Below are positions 8,914-16,147 of a stretch of DNA of 32,206 nucleotides, in pieces. Origin of the DNA: Clostridia bacterium (GTDB lineage Bacteria; Bacillota; Clostridia; Oscillospirales; CAG-272). Position numbers and translations under genes: made by a program. A model generated the notes under the pieces. That model was not told where the DNA came from. It saw nothing but the letters and a program-made list of their open reading frames with translations, and ran no database searches. The stretch spans positions 1 to 32,206 of the forward strand of contig JAFWBJ010000086.1 of NCBI GenBank assembly GCA_017507145.1, in the 5' to 3' direction. Positions within the stretch are counted from its first letter, which is position 1. Every line of letters begins with the position of its first letter.

Positions 8914-8943
8914 TTGACAAACCGTCCATGACCATGGTATAAT
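8914..8943 (+). promoter_or_regulatory. Promoter for rplU-prp-rpmA
   Basis: TTGACA at 8914-8919, an 18-bp spacer and a perfect TATAAT at 8938-8943, with an extended TGg element before the -10. A strong promoter, as expected for ribosomal protein genes. Confidence 0.85.
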
Positions 8944-8949
8944 AAATAG

Positions 8950-9031
8950 CCGCATAAAATCGGGCTTTTTAAGTGCGGGCTTTTCCCGCCGCCTGCTTTA
9001 GCGAGTCATCAAAGAAAGAGAGGTGCTTTTC
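8950..9031 (+). ncRNA. Candidate L21 leader (ribosomal protein autoregulatory leader)
   Basis: About 80 nt of untranslated leader between the rplU promoter and start codon. It contains a GC-rich hairpin (GCGGG at 8975-8979, CCCGC at 8985-8989). An L21 leader RNA family is known in this position in Firmicutes. I matched it by position and the presence of a hairpin only, not by its conserved sequence. Confidence 0.45.
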
Positions 9032-9346
9032 GTGTTCGCAATTATTGAAACGGGCGGAAAGCAGTATAAGGTTAACGAGGGCGACATCCTCTTCATCGAG
9101 AAGCTGGATGCTGCCGAGGGCGATACGGTCACGTTCGATCGTGTGCTCGCTATGTCCGGTGCTGACAACAAGTTTGTCGTTGGCAACCCCACCGTTGCCG
9201 GCGCTACTGTTACCGCGAATGTCGTTAAGAACGGCAAGGGCAAGAAGATCTACGTCATCAAGTACAAGGCAAAGAAGAACGAGAAGAAGAAGATCGGTCA
9301 CAGACAGCCCTACACCAAGGTTCAGATCGATAAGATCTGCGGCTAA
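9032..9346 (+). CDS. rplU: Large ribosomal subunit protein bL21
   Basis: A 104-residue 50S protein, the usual bL21 length. It begins [17 protein letters not shown] after the initiator, closely matching the family start, and contains the conserved YKAKKN...GHRQPYT region near the C-terminus. A GTG start at 9032 is preferred: AGAGGTG at 9019-9025 lies 6 bases upstream, and this start matches the family N-terminus. It is the first gene of the conserved rplU-prp-rpmA operon. Confidence 0.96.
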   Translation: MFAIIETGGKQYKVNEGDILFIEKLDAAEGDTVTFDRVLAMSGADNKFVVGNPTVAGATVTANVVKNGKGKKIYVIKYKAKKNEKKKIGHRQPYTKVQIDKICG

Positions 9347-9362
9347 AATTTAGCCTGTCGTT

Positions 9363-9713
9363 ATGACAAAAGTTGTTTTTCTTCGCAGAGACGGCGTGTA
9401 TTACGGCTTCCGCGAGCAGGGACATACCGGCTACGGTGAGGCAGGGGACGATGTCCTGTGTGCTGCACTGTCGGCCATGACCATGCTCATCATCAATGCA
9501 GCGGAGGTTGCGTATGCCTCAGATGTCGAGTACACCATCGACGAGGAAACCACCAATATCTCGGTTGTCTGCCGCTCAGCGCTTCCCGAATTTGAGGAAG
9601 ATGAGCGTAAACGATATGCCGTGTCTGGACTTTTCCTCGCCTATTATTACCAGCTCAATGACCTGCTGGAGGAGTATTACGACTTTCTGGAGATCGACGT
9701 CGTCGACGAATGA
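9363..9713 (+). CDS. prp: Ribosomal-processing cysteine protease Prp
   Basis: A 116-residue protease (YsxB family) that removes the N-terminal extension of bL27 in Firmicutes. The signature [20 protein letters not shown] contains the catalytic dyad His21 and Cys33. It sits between rplU and rpmA as usual, and the rpmA product carries the matching cleavage site. The ATG at 9363 has no visible Shine-Dalgarno; a 15-nt inverted repeat (9341-9355) overlapping the rplU stop occupies that place, so it may be translated by coupling or reinitiation at low level. Confidence 0.95.
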   Translation: MTKVVFLRRDGVYYGFREQGHTGYGEAGDDVLCAALSAMTMLIINAAEVAYASDVEYTIDEETTNISVVCRSALPEFEEDERKRYAVSGLFLAYYYQLNDLLEEYYDFLEIDVVDE

Positions 9714-9763
9714 GATCAAAACGATCTCTCCAAATTTGTTTTTTGAGAACGGAGGTGCACACG

Positions 9764-10042
9764 ATGCTCAGAATCAGCTTACAGTTTTTCGCACATAAAA
9801 AAGGTGTCGGTTCCACTAAGAACGGCCGCGACAGTGAGTCGAAGCGTCTTGGCGTAAAGAAGGCTGACGGTCAGCCCGTCGTTGCCGGCAATATCATTGT
9901 CAGACAGCGCGGCACCGCTATCCATCCCGGCAACAATGTCGGTATCGGCAAGGATGACACCCTGTTTGCGCTCATCGACGGCAAGGTCAAGTTCGAGCGC
10001 AAGAATAAGGATAAGAAGCAGGTCAGCGTTTACGCCGACTAA
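9764..10042 (+). CDS. rpmA: Large ribosomal subunit protein bL27 with Prp-cleaved N-terminal extension
   Basis: A 92-residue 50S protein. The first nine residues, MLRISLQFF, are the Firmicutes extension cut by Prp between Phe9 and Ala10, leaving mature [20 protein letters not shown], whose N-terminus reaches the peptidyl transferase centre. The rest ([13 protein letters not shown] region, [18 protein letters not shown]) is typical of bL27. The ATG at 9764 has GGAGGTG about 6 bases upstream, a much stronger site than that of prp. A terminator follows at 10059. Confidence 0.97.
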   Translation: MLRISLQFFAHKKGVGSTKNGRDSESKRLGVKKADGQPVVAGNIIVRQRGTAIHPGNNVGIGKDDTLFALIDGKVKFERKNKDKKQVSVYAD

Positions 10043-10058
10043 GTTTATCCGATGTGAC

Positions 10059-10092
10059 AAAAGCACCGCCCGCGGGCGGTGCTTTTTGTTTT
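10059..10092 (+). terminator. Terminator of rplU-prp-rpmA
   Basis: A perfect 28-nt palindrome (AAAAGCACCGCC, CGCG, GGCGGTGCTTTT) at 10059-10086, followed by a T-rich tract. The symmetry also gives a T-tract on the minus strand. Confidence 0.92.
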
Positions 10093-10108
10093 GCCAAGAT
10101 GCAGGAGC

Positions 10109-10135
10109 AAAAAAGCGCCGCAGGCTTGCGGCGCT
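10109..10135 (-). terminator. Terminator of xpt
   Basis: On the minus strand, AGCGCCGCA/TGCGGCGCT (9-bp stem, 4-nt loop, 10114-10135) is followed by a run of six T. It begins 16 bp after the xpt stop codon. Confidence 0.88.
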
Positions 10136-10150
10136 TGGCATTGGCAGAAC

Positions 10151-10723
10151 TTATTCGTAAAACATCAAGCCGCCGTCGGCATCTTCGCCCACGATGGCCA
10201 GCGACTGCAGATTGATGCCCATCTGGCGGATGATCTTTCCGCCCTCCTGGAAGCCCTTTTCAATGCAGATACCGGCGCCGGCGACTTTTGCTCCTGCCTG
10301 TTTGGTGATTTCGATCAAGCCGAGCAGTGCGCGTCCGTTGGCCAGAAAATCGTCGATGAGCAGAACATGGTCCTGCGGGGTGATGAAGCGCTGCGCGACG
10401 CGGATGATGTAATCGGTGCCTTTGGTGTAGGAGTGCACGTTGGCGGTGTAAACATCACCGTCGAGATTTTTGGATTTTACCTTCTTGGCAAAAACAACGG
10501 GGACATTGAAATACTGCGCCGCGATGCAGGCAATGCCGATGCCGGATGCTTCGATGGTCAGGATTTTCGTTACCTTGGTCCCGGCAAAACGCCGTGCAAA
10601 CTCGCGGCCGATCTCGTTGATCAGCGCAATGTCCATTTGATGGTTGAGAAAGCTGTCAACCTTCAAAATACCGCCTTGCTTGAATACACCGTCCTGCTGA
10701 ATACGTGCCTTGAGCAGCTCCAT
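10151..10723 (-). CDS. xpt: Xanthine phosphoribosyltransferase
   Basis: A 190-residue purine salvage enzyme that converts xanthine and PRPP to XMP in the cytoplasm. It aligns by eye along its length with B. subtilis Xpt: LKVDSFLNHQMD near 20-31, the TIEASGIGIA segment, and the PRPP-binding motif VLLIDDFLANGRA near 119-131. The ATG at 10723 has GGAGGA about 6 bases upstream. It is transcribed alone and divergently from the DivIVA operon. In bacilli xpt often follows a purine riboswitch; none is recognisable in this short leader (about 40 nt). Confidence 0.95.
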   Translation of the reverse strand: MELLKARIQQDGVFKQGGILKVDSFLNHQMDIALINEIGREFARRFAGTKVTKILTIEASGIGIACIAAQYFNVPVVFAKKVKSKNLDGDVYTANVHSYTKGTDYIIRVAQRFITPQDHVLLIDDFLANGRALLGLIEITKQAGAKVAGAGICIEKGFQEGGKIIRQMGINLQSLAIVGEDADGGLMFYE

Positions 10724-10764
10724 ATCTGTCCTCCGTGTCGAGCATCATTGATTGGGTTATTAGT

Positions 10765-10793
10765 ATTATACTGCGTTCACGCGGAAAAGTAAA
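10765..10793 (-). promoter_or_regulatory. Promoter of xpt
   Basis: Minus strand: TTTACT at 10793-10788, a 17-bp spacer, TATAAT at 10770-10765, about 42 bp upstream of the ATG. Confidence 0.75.
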
Positions 10794-10821
10794 GCTTTTT
10801 CACGAAAAAACGGAAAAAAAC

Positions 10822-10850
10822 TTGCTTCCGTTCGAAATGTGTGGTATCAT
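10822..10850 (+). promoter_or_regulatory. Promoter of the DivIVA operon
   Basis: TTGCTT at 10822-10827, a 17-bp spacer, TATCAT at 10845-10850 with an extended TGTGG upstream. The 11-nt block at 10840-10850 recurs exactly at 19053-19063. Confidence 0.65.
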
Positions 10851-10896
10851 ATATAAAGATTACAATCTTATGTTATGCTGTGAAAAGGAGCGTATC

Positions 10897-11643
10897 ATGG
10901 AGGAAAAAAAGAACAACGTCGCATTTTCAACCGCGCTGAACGGGTATAAAAAGCAGGATGTCAACCAGTTTATTGCGATGCTCAATGCGAAATTCTCTGC
11001 GGCGGAGGAAGACTATCGCCGTGAGATTGCATCGCTGAAAAAACAGCTTGAGGCTTGCTCGGGCACGCAGGCGCACGATGATGCCGCCGAAGCGGAATTG
11101 CTGGCGCTTCGCCATGAGGTGGAGGAACTGCGCGAGAAGCTGGCCGCTTCGACCGTCTGTGAGACCGCTGCGGCAGATATGGAAGCCATGCGCAAAGAGC
11201 TGGAGGGCCTGCGCAAAAAGGCGCTTTTGTATGACCAGATGAGTCTTCAACTCGGCGATATGATGATTTCGGCCAACCATAATGCCGACAAGATCATTGC
11301 CCATGCGCGCAAAGATGCAGAGCAGTCGCTGGCCAATGTCAAGTCCAATATTGCCCAAAGCGCCAATACGCTCTCGGGCAAGCTGGACACACTCTATCGC
11401 AACACCAACACGCGCGTAATGAGTGAAATCAGCACGGCGATGCAGCAGACACAGCGCACGATGTCGGTCTTCTTAGAGGAGCTTTCCTCGCGGTGCGCGC
11501 AGATCGAACTGATGCTCAAGCAGTCCGATGCCGATACCAGACGGATCGCCGATGAGCAGATTTCGAGCATGCTCAATCAGACGCAGGATGCCATCGCCGC
11601 AATCGGTGCAAAGCCGATTGACGGTCAGGAGCGCCGGGCATGA
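10897..11643 (+). CDS. DivIVA-domain coiled-coil protein
   Basis: A 248-residue protein. The N-terminus (FSTALNGYKKQDVNQFIAML, about residues 10-29) matches the short membrane- and curvature-sensing head of DivIVA/GpsB proteins. A long charged coiled coil follows (about 30-110), then a second helical region (about 110-235) rich in Gln, Ala and Ser. No membrane segment is present. DivIVA proteins mark cell poles and division sites and recruit partners. The ATG at 10897 follows AAAAGGAG with 6 bases of spacing. The stop overlaps the next start as ATGA, tying it to an XRE regulator. Confidence 0.8.
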   Translation: MEEKKNNVAFSTALNGYKKQDVNQFIAMLNAKFSAAEEDYRREIASLKKQLEACSGTQAHDDAAEAELLALRHEVEELREKLAASTVCETAAADMEAMRKELEGLRKKALLYDQMSLQLGDMMISANHNADKIIAHARKDAEQSLANVKSNIAQSANTLSGKLDTLYRNTNTRVMSEISTAMQQTQRTMSVFLEELSSRCAQIELMLKQSDADTRRIADEQISSMLNQTQDAIAAIGAKPIDGQERRA

Positions 11644-12536
11644 TTGCACTCGGGCAGAAGATCCGCCGGCTGCGCGTTGCGCAGCAAATGACCCAGGCAG
11701 AGCTTGCGGGGGATCAGATCACGCGCAACATGCTCAGCCAAATCGAAAACGGCAATGCCCAGCCTTCGCTGGCGACCATTCTCTATCTGGCCGATAAGCT
11801 GGATATCGCACCGGGTTATTTTTTTGCTGAGGACGAGGATGAGTTCCTCTACCGCAAAATGCAGAGAATCGACAAAATCAAACAGGCTTTTGCGGCAGGT
11901 GCATGGCAGCGGTGCATGGCGCTCTGCCAGGATAACCTAAATGGCAGTGACGACGAGGTGACCTTTATCCTTTGCCGATGTGCCTATCAGTTGGCTCTCC
12001 GTGCATTTGCCGAAGGCAGACTGTGCGCGGCACACAGTGGATTTGTGCAGACGCTCGAGTATGCATCACAGACCATTTACGATACGTCTTCCCTGAGTCG
12101 GACGGCATACGATTATCTCACATATCTGGCACAGTTCGACTCGGCGCTGGAGATCCCCTCTTTCATTCGCCCGCAGAAATACGGGGATAATGCAGAACAG
12201 CCTTGGTTCAGCGCTTATTTGCAGGCCCTGGCCAGCGTGCACGCCGGAGATCTTTCCACACCCGAACATTTGCTGGCCCTCATCGATTTTGCCGAGCCGG
12301 CCTTCGCGGTGCACATCCGTGCGCGCATGGCAATGGCCAGCTGCGACTATTCCGGCGCAGTGCAGCTGATTGAACGGGTCCTCACACCGGAGCGCGGTTT
12401 GCCGCCGAGTAAACCCATGGCGTATTTGCTTTATGGGGATCTTGAGATTTGCTGTCGCGAAACCGGTGATTTCGAGCGCGCATACCGCTATTCCACACAG
12501 CGGGTTAAGCTGTTGGATATTTTATTGACTGAGTGA
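11640..12536 (+). CDS. XRE-family regulator with C-terminal TPR-like domain
   Basis: A 298-residue protein. Residues about 3-58 form a Cro/C1-type helix-turn-helix (LGQKIRRLRVAQQMTQAELA, then NMLSQIENGNAQPSLATIL). The remaining 230 residues are helical and look like degenerate TPR repeats, as in Rgg/PlcR-like or other peptide-responding regulators, but a peptide ligand is not indicated. The start overlaps the DivIVA gene stop by 4 bp (ATGA), so translation is coupled. A secreted SGNH hydrolase gene starts about 20 bp downstream in the same direction. Its target genes are unknown. Confidence 0.85.
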   Translation: MIALGQKIRRLRVAQQMTQAELAGDQITRNMLSQIENGNAQPSLATILYLADKLDIAPGYFFAEDEDEFLYRKMQRIDKIKQAFAAGAWQRCMALCQDNLNGSDDEVTFILCRCAYQLALRAFAEGRLCAAHSGFVQTLEYASQTIYDTSSLSRTAYDYLTYLAQFDSALEIPSFIRPQKYGDNAEQPWFSAYLQALASVHAGDLSTPEHLLALIDFAEPAFAVHIRARMAMASCDYSGAVQLIERVLTPERGLPPSKPMAYLLYGDLEICCRETGDFERAYRYSTQRVKLLDILLTE

Positions 12537-12556
12537 TACCAAACAGAAGGAGAATC

Positions 12557-14455
12557 ATGATGAATCAATTGTGCAGGTCACTGATCAGTGTTTTTTTGAT
12601 TGCAGCAGTTCTGAGTACACTGCTTGTTTGTCCCGCCAACGCGGCCGAAAACACTGCAGAAATTATCAATCTTTATGATGAGAGCAAATCCGGTATCGGT
12701 ACTGCGCCCAACACAAAGGATGCGGCGATTGCACGGAACGAGAACTATCACAGTTCGCACGCAATCGAGGTAAGTGCCGGAGACAAGATTACGGTTGGCC
12801 CTATTCTTGAAGGGCAGTCGTGGTTTCTTAAAGGCTACAATGCGTCCGGTGCACTGGCCACCGGTTCGGTCGTTCCTGCCGCGTGCGTAAAGGCAGATAC
12901 GATTTGCAACAACGCGGTTATTCTCACCTACACAGTACCGAAGGGAGTTTCGTATATCCGGGTAACAACCTCCCAGATGTTTTACGATTCCACGCTGATT
13001 ACAAAGAATCGTACCTTCACAAAGGATGAGTATTTTGCTTATATGGACAGCAAAAGCATCAATGTAGATTATCTCAGACCGATGAATACGACGGAACCGC
13101 TCGTTAACCTTTTCCCCGTGTCCGACAAAACCTTCGCTGGAAGAATCGGCAACAGCACAGCAACTTCAAACAAGCTTGAGTACGTTGAAAGCTCGGTTTA
13201 TCGTGCCTGCGAATTTTTCTCTGTCCAGCACGGCGACGTTCTGTATTTTGCAGCCGCGGCACAGAGCCAGGGATATCATCTCAGCCTTGCGAATGCATCC
13301 GGTATCGGAACCACAAACGTAAAAGCACCCTATATGGTGCTCTATGAAGATCTTGGCAGAGGTTATGCGATCTACGCTTACAGAATGCGCCCGGGTACGG
13401 CAAAGGCTACCGTTGTGACGAGCACCGGTGTTTATGAAGACGGCATCGCGCTTGCAACCCTCAATCAGCCTTTCACGGGTGAAACATACCGGAATATGTT
13501 CAACATTAACCTTGACGAAAATATTCTTGATGAAACCAGCCCGCTGAACGGACTTACTGGACTTTTCATGGGTGATTCTATCAGCTACGGCTCGGGCGAT
13601 ACAATCAGCTACACCGATCCGTACGAAGGAAAAGCCTGGGCAGGCAGAATTGCTGCGATGACAGGGCTTATCGCGACAAACGCTTCGGTCGGCGGTGCTA
13701 AGGCCAGCTATATATCAGGTGATGACACGGCAAAGTGGCTCTTCAATCAGCACACCGCATATGTTGGCAGAGAGTTTGATATTATTGTGATGCAGGGCGG
13801 TGTTAACGATGCAAGATACACCAGAACTGTCGGAACACCCAAACCCATAGATACCCCTGCGGATGAACTTAAGGCAACGCTGACCACTTACATTGGCGGA
13901 CTGCAGTGGCTTTTCCACAATATTAAGGAGAAATTCCCGACCTCCACGCTTTTCTTTATCGCCAACCACAGACTTGATGGACATAGCAAAGGTCGGGCAA
14001 GGGACATGAGGCCGTATTTCGATGCAGCGAAGGAGCTTTGCGAAATGTACGGTATCCATGTGATCGACCTCTATAACAATGCCGAGCTGAACGATAAGCT
14101 TGAGACGAAAACGACGAAGTATCTTCCCGATACGCTTCACCTCAATGCCGACGGCTATGATATTCTGACGCCCTATGTCCTGCGGGAAATTGAGTCGGTC
14201 ATTGCACCGGATTACCGCCCCGGGACCGAAGCCCCGGCGGTTGAGGAAACGACTGTTCCCGACGTTGATACCACAGAGGAAAGTCAGCCCGCCGATCTAC
14301 CCGACACAGCTCCAGATACCGCTCCCGATACAGATCCAGATACAGATACTGGCGACAGTGCATCGCCCAGCGTTGTGATTTCGATCGGTGTGGCAGTTGT
14401 CGCAGTAGTTATCCTTGCCCTGGTCGTAATCGTAGTTCTTCGCCGGAAGAAATAA
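12557..14455 (+). CDS. Secreted, membrane-anchored SGNH hydrolase
   Basis: A 632-residue surface enzyme. A signal peptide (residues 1-31, ending ANAAEN) is followed by about 300 residues of probable beta domains, then the SGNH domain: FMGDSISYG with Ser341, block II with ASVGGAKASY, block III VMQGGVNDARY, and block V PDTLHLNADG with Asp525 and His528. A Pro/Thr/Asp-rich linker with DTAPDTAPDTDPDTDTGD repeats leads to a final membrane helix and RRKK, giving an outward-facing enzyme tethered at the membrane rather than by LPXTG. It probably acts as an esterase on cell-surface or dietary polysaccharides. The ATG at 12557 follows AAGGAG. Arginine codons are mainly AGA, unlike the neighbours. Confidence 0.85.
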   Translation: MMNQLCRSLISVFLIAAVLSTLLVCPANAAENTAEIINLYDESKSGIGTAPNTKDAAIARNENYHSSHAIEVSAGDKITVGPILEGQSWFLKGYNASGALATGSVVPAACVKADTICNNAVILTYTVPKGVSYIRVTTSQMFYDSTLITKNRTFTKDEYFAYMDSKSINVDYLRPMNTTEPLVNLFPVSDKTFAGRIGNSTATSNKLEYVESSVYRACEFFSVQHGDVLYFAAAAQSQGYHLSLANASGIGTTNVKAPYMVLYEDLGRGYAIYAYRMRPGTAKATVVTSTGVYEDGIALATLNQPFTGETYRNMFNINLDENILDETSPLNGLTGLFMGDSISYGSGDTISYTDPYEGKAWAGRIAAMTGLIATNASVGGAKASYISGDDTAKWLFNQHTAYVGREFDIIVMQGGVNDARYTRTVGTPKPIDTPADELKATLTTYIGGLQWLFHNIKEKFPTSTLFFIANHRLDGHSKGRARDMRPYFDAAKELCEMYGIHVIDLYNNAELNDKLETKTTKYLPDTLHLNADGYDILTPYVLREIESVIAPDYRPGTEAPAVEETTVPDVDTTEESQPADLPDTAPDTAPDTDPDTDTGDSASPSVVISIGVAVVAVVILALVVIVVLRRKK

Positions 14456-14480
14456 ATGCAAAATCGAGAGAAAGTTCTGA

Positions 14481-14517
14481 AAAAGAGCGTACACATCAGC
14501 GATGTGTACGCTCTTTT
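14481..14517. terminator. Bidirectional terminator
   Basis: A 17-bp perfect stem (14481-14497 with 14501-14517, loop AGC) flanked by A and T runs, between two convergent genes. It can serve the SGNH gene on plus and the small membrane protein on minus. Confidence 0.9.
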
Positions 14518-14526
14518 GTCTTGGTC

Positions 14527-14907
14527 TTACATAAAATCGGCAACCGTTGTATCTTCATCAACCGGAATGGTGAAGAGCTGCTTTCCGGCGGCTTCGCGGT
14601 CGGTCGCGGTGTGGGAGCCGAGAAGATCGCCCATCTGATCTTCGACTGCATCGACCTCAGCCTCGTCGAAGAGCTCCTCGTTGGGGCCGTCGAACGAAAA
14701 GCGGGGAGTAGCTGCGCGGCGGTCTTCCAGTGACTGCTGCCAGAGCAGCAAAGTGCCAAGGGCACCTTCCATGGCGGCGATGGCCAAAAGCGCCTTTGTC
14801 AAGCTCTTCTTGCGGATGCAGACCGACAGAAAGACGGCAACCATCGAGAAGGCGGCAACGATCAGCGAAATGGCAAGAACCTGCTTGGACTGTTTCTTGT
14901 TGAACAT
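14527..14907 (-). CDS. Small two-helix membrane protein (unknown)
   Basis: A 126-residue protein of no family I recognise. A short basic N-terminus (MFNKKQSKQ) precedes two hydrophobic helices (about 10-30 and 36-57, the latter ending GALGTLLLWQQS). The C-terminal 65 residues are acidic (for example EELFDEAEVDAVED). The ATG at 14907 is preferred because AAAGGAG lies 8 bases upstream. It lies 35 bp downstream of prfB on the same strand and may be in that transcript. The topology suggests both termini face the cytoplasm. Confidence 0.65.
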   Translation of the reverse strand: MFNKKQSKQVLAISLIVAAFSMVAVFLSVCIRKKSLTKALLAIAAMEGALGTLLLWQQSLEDRRAATPRFSFDGPNEELFDEAEVDAVEDQMGDLLGSHTATDREAAGKQLFTIPVDEDTTVADFM

Positions 14908-14942
14908 GGTGATACTCCTTTCGAACAACAGAAATGTACGGC

Positions 14943-16049
14943 TTATTTCGCGTTCATTTTCAGATATGCGTTGATAAAGCCATCGATCTCCCCGTCCATA
15001 ACGGCGTTGATGTTGCCGTCTTCATAGCCGGTACGGGTGTCTTTGGCAAGGGTATAGGGCATGAAGACGTAGGAGCGAATCTGGGAGCCCCACTCAATCT
15101 TCGTCTTGACACCCTTAATGTCCTCGATTTTCTCCAGCTTTTCCTGCGCCTTGATCTCCATCAGCTTGGATTTGAGCATCTTCAGTGCCGTTTCCTTGTT
15201 CTGGAGCTGGCTGCGCTCAGTCTGGCAGCCGACGACGATGCCGGTCGGGATGTGCAGGATGCGGATTGCCGAGTCGGTCTTGTTGATGTGCTGACCACCG
15301 GCGCCGCTGGAACGGTGTGCGGTGATCTCAAGCTCATCCTCGTTGATGACGATCTTGCCGTCGTCCTCAAACTCTGGCATAACCTCAACCGAAGCAAAGG
15401 AAGTCTGGCGGCGGCCCGAAGCATCAAAAGGTGAGACACGAACCAGGCGGTGAACGCCGTTTTCGCTCTTAAGATAGCCATATGCATTTACGCCTTCGAC
15501 CATGATGGTCGCACTCTTAAGGCCTGCTTCCTCGCCGTCGAGCCAGTCGATGAGCTTGTACTTGAAGCCTCGGCGCTCGCACCAGCGGGTATACATGCGG
15601 TAGAGCATCTGCGCCCAGTCCTGCGCCTCGGTACCGCCGGCACCGGGGTGGAAGGATACGATTGCGTTGTTGCGGTCATACTCGCCCGAGAGAAGAATCT
15701 CAATGCGCATCTTCTCCTCGGCCTCGACGATTTCCTTCAGCTCGTTTTCGACCTCTTCAATATAACTCTCGTCCTGCTCCTCAATGGCAACTTCGGCCAG
15801 CGTAATTGCATCCTCAAGTTTGGCAGAAAGGGCTTCATAGGCCTCGATTTTATCCTTGGTCTGTTTGATGGTCTGCAGGACCTTGCTGGAATTTTCCTGG
15901 TCTCCCCAGAAATCAGCAGCCATTGTCTGCTCTTCAAGCTTTGCCACATTTTCGCGCAGCTCGTCAATGCGCAGGGACGAAGCAAGCTCGGCCATATCTG
16001 CGCGCATGTTCTGCAATTTATATTTTGCGTCTTCCAGTGCAATAATCAA
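14943..16049 (-). CDS. prfB: Peptide chain release factor 2 (no programmed frameshift)
   Basis: A 368-residue factor that recognises UGA and UAA and triggers peptide release. The SPF stop-codon-recognition tripeptide is at about 206-208 and the GGQ hydrolysis motif at about 251-253 (SGAGGQH). Length matches B. subtilis RF2 (about 366). The start is TTG at 16049, with AGGAGG 7 bases upstream; the ATG at 16079 lacks a good site. The reading frame is continuous: where most RF2 genes have CTTTGAC with an in-frame TGA near codon 25, this gene reads SSLRIDEL. A small hairpin (16064-16076) lies just upstream of the ribosome binding site. Confidence 0.95.
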   Translation of the reverse strand: MIIALEDAKYKLQNMRADMAELASSLRIDELRENVAKLEEQTMAADFWGDQENSSKVLQTIKQTKDKIEAYEALSAKLEDAITLAEVAIEEQDESYIEEVENELKEIVEAEEKMRIEILLSGEYDRNNAIVSFHPGAGGTEAQDWAQMLYRMYTRWCERRGFKYKLIDWLDGEEAGLKSATIMVEGVNAYGYLKSENGVHRLVRVSPFDASGRRQTSFASVEVMPEFEDDGKIVINEDELEITAHRSSGAGGQHINKTDSAIRILHIPTGIVVGCQTERSQLQNKETALKMLKSKLMEIKAQEKLEKIEDIKGVKTKIEWGSQIRSYVFMPYTLAKDTRTGYEDGNINAVMDGEIDGFINAYLKMNAK

Positions 16050-16063
16050 GTGAATCCTCCTGT

Positions 16064-16076
16064 CCCGCGCTGCGGG
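16064..16076 (-). promoter_or_regulatory. Hairpin just upstream of the prfB ribosome binding site
   Basis: CCCGC, a 3-nt loop and GCGGG, sitting 3-4 nt before the AGGAGG of prfB. It may modulate ribosome access; its role is inferred. Confidence 0.35.
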
Positions 16077-16101
16077 CATGTGCTGTTATTTTATCTTTAC
16101 T

Positions 16102-16131
16102 ATTATATCACACAAAGTGCATCTTTGACAA
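16102..16131 (-). promoter_or_regulatory. Promoter of prfB
   Basis: Minus strand: TTGTCA at 16131-16126, an 18-bp spacer, TATAAT at 16107-16102, about 53 bp upstream of the TTG start. Confidence 0.7.
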
Positions 16132-16147
16132 GGGGAATTTGCAAATT

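Noticed and set aside
10724..10800. Purine riboswitch expected upstream of xpt
   Set aside because: The leader is only about 40 nt and shows none of the conserved loop sequences.
14300..14360. Short repeated DNA encoding DTAPDTAPDTDPDTDT
   Set aside because: It is the coding sequence of a low-complexity linker, not a separate DNA repeat or CRISPR.
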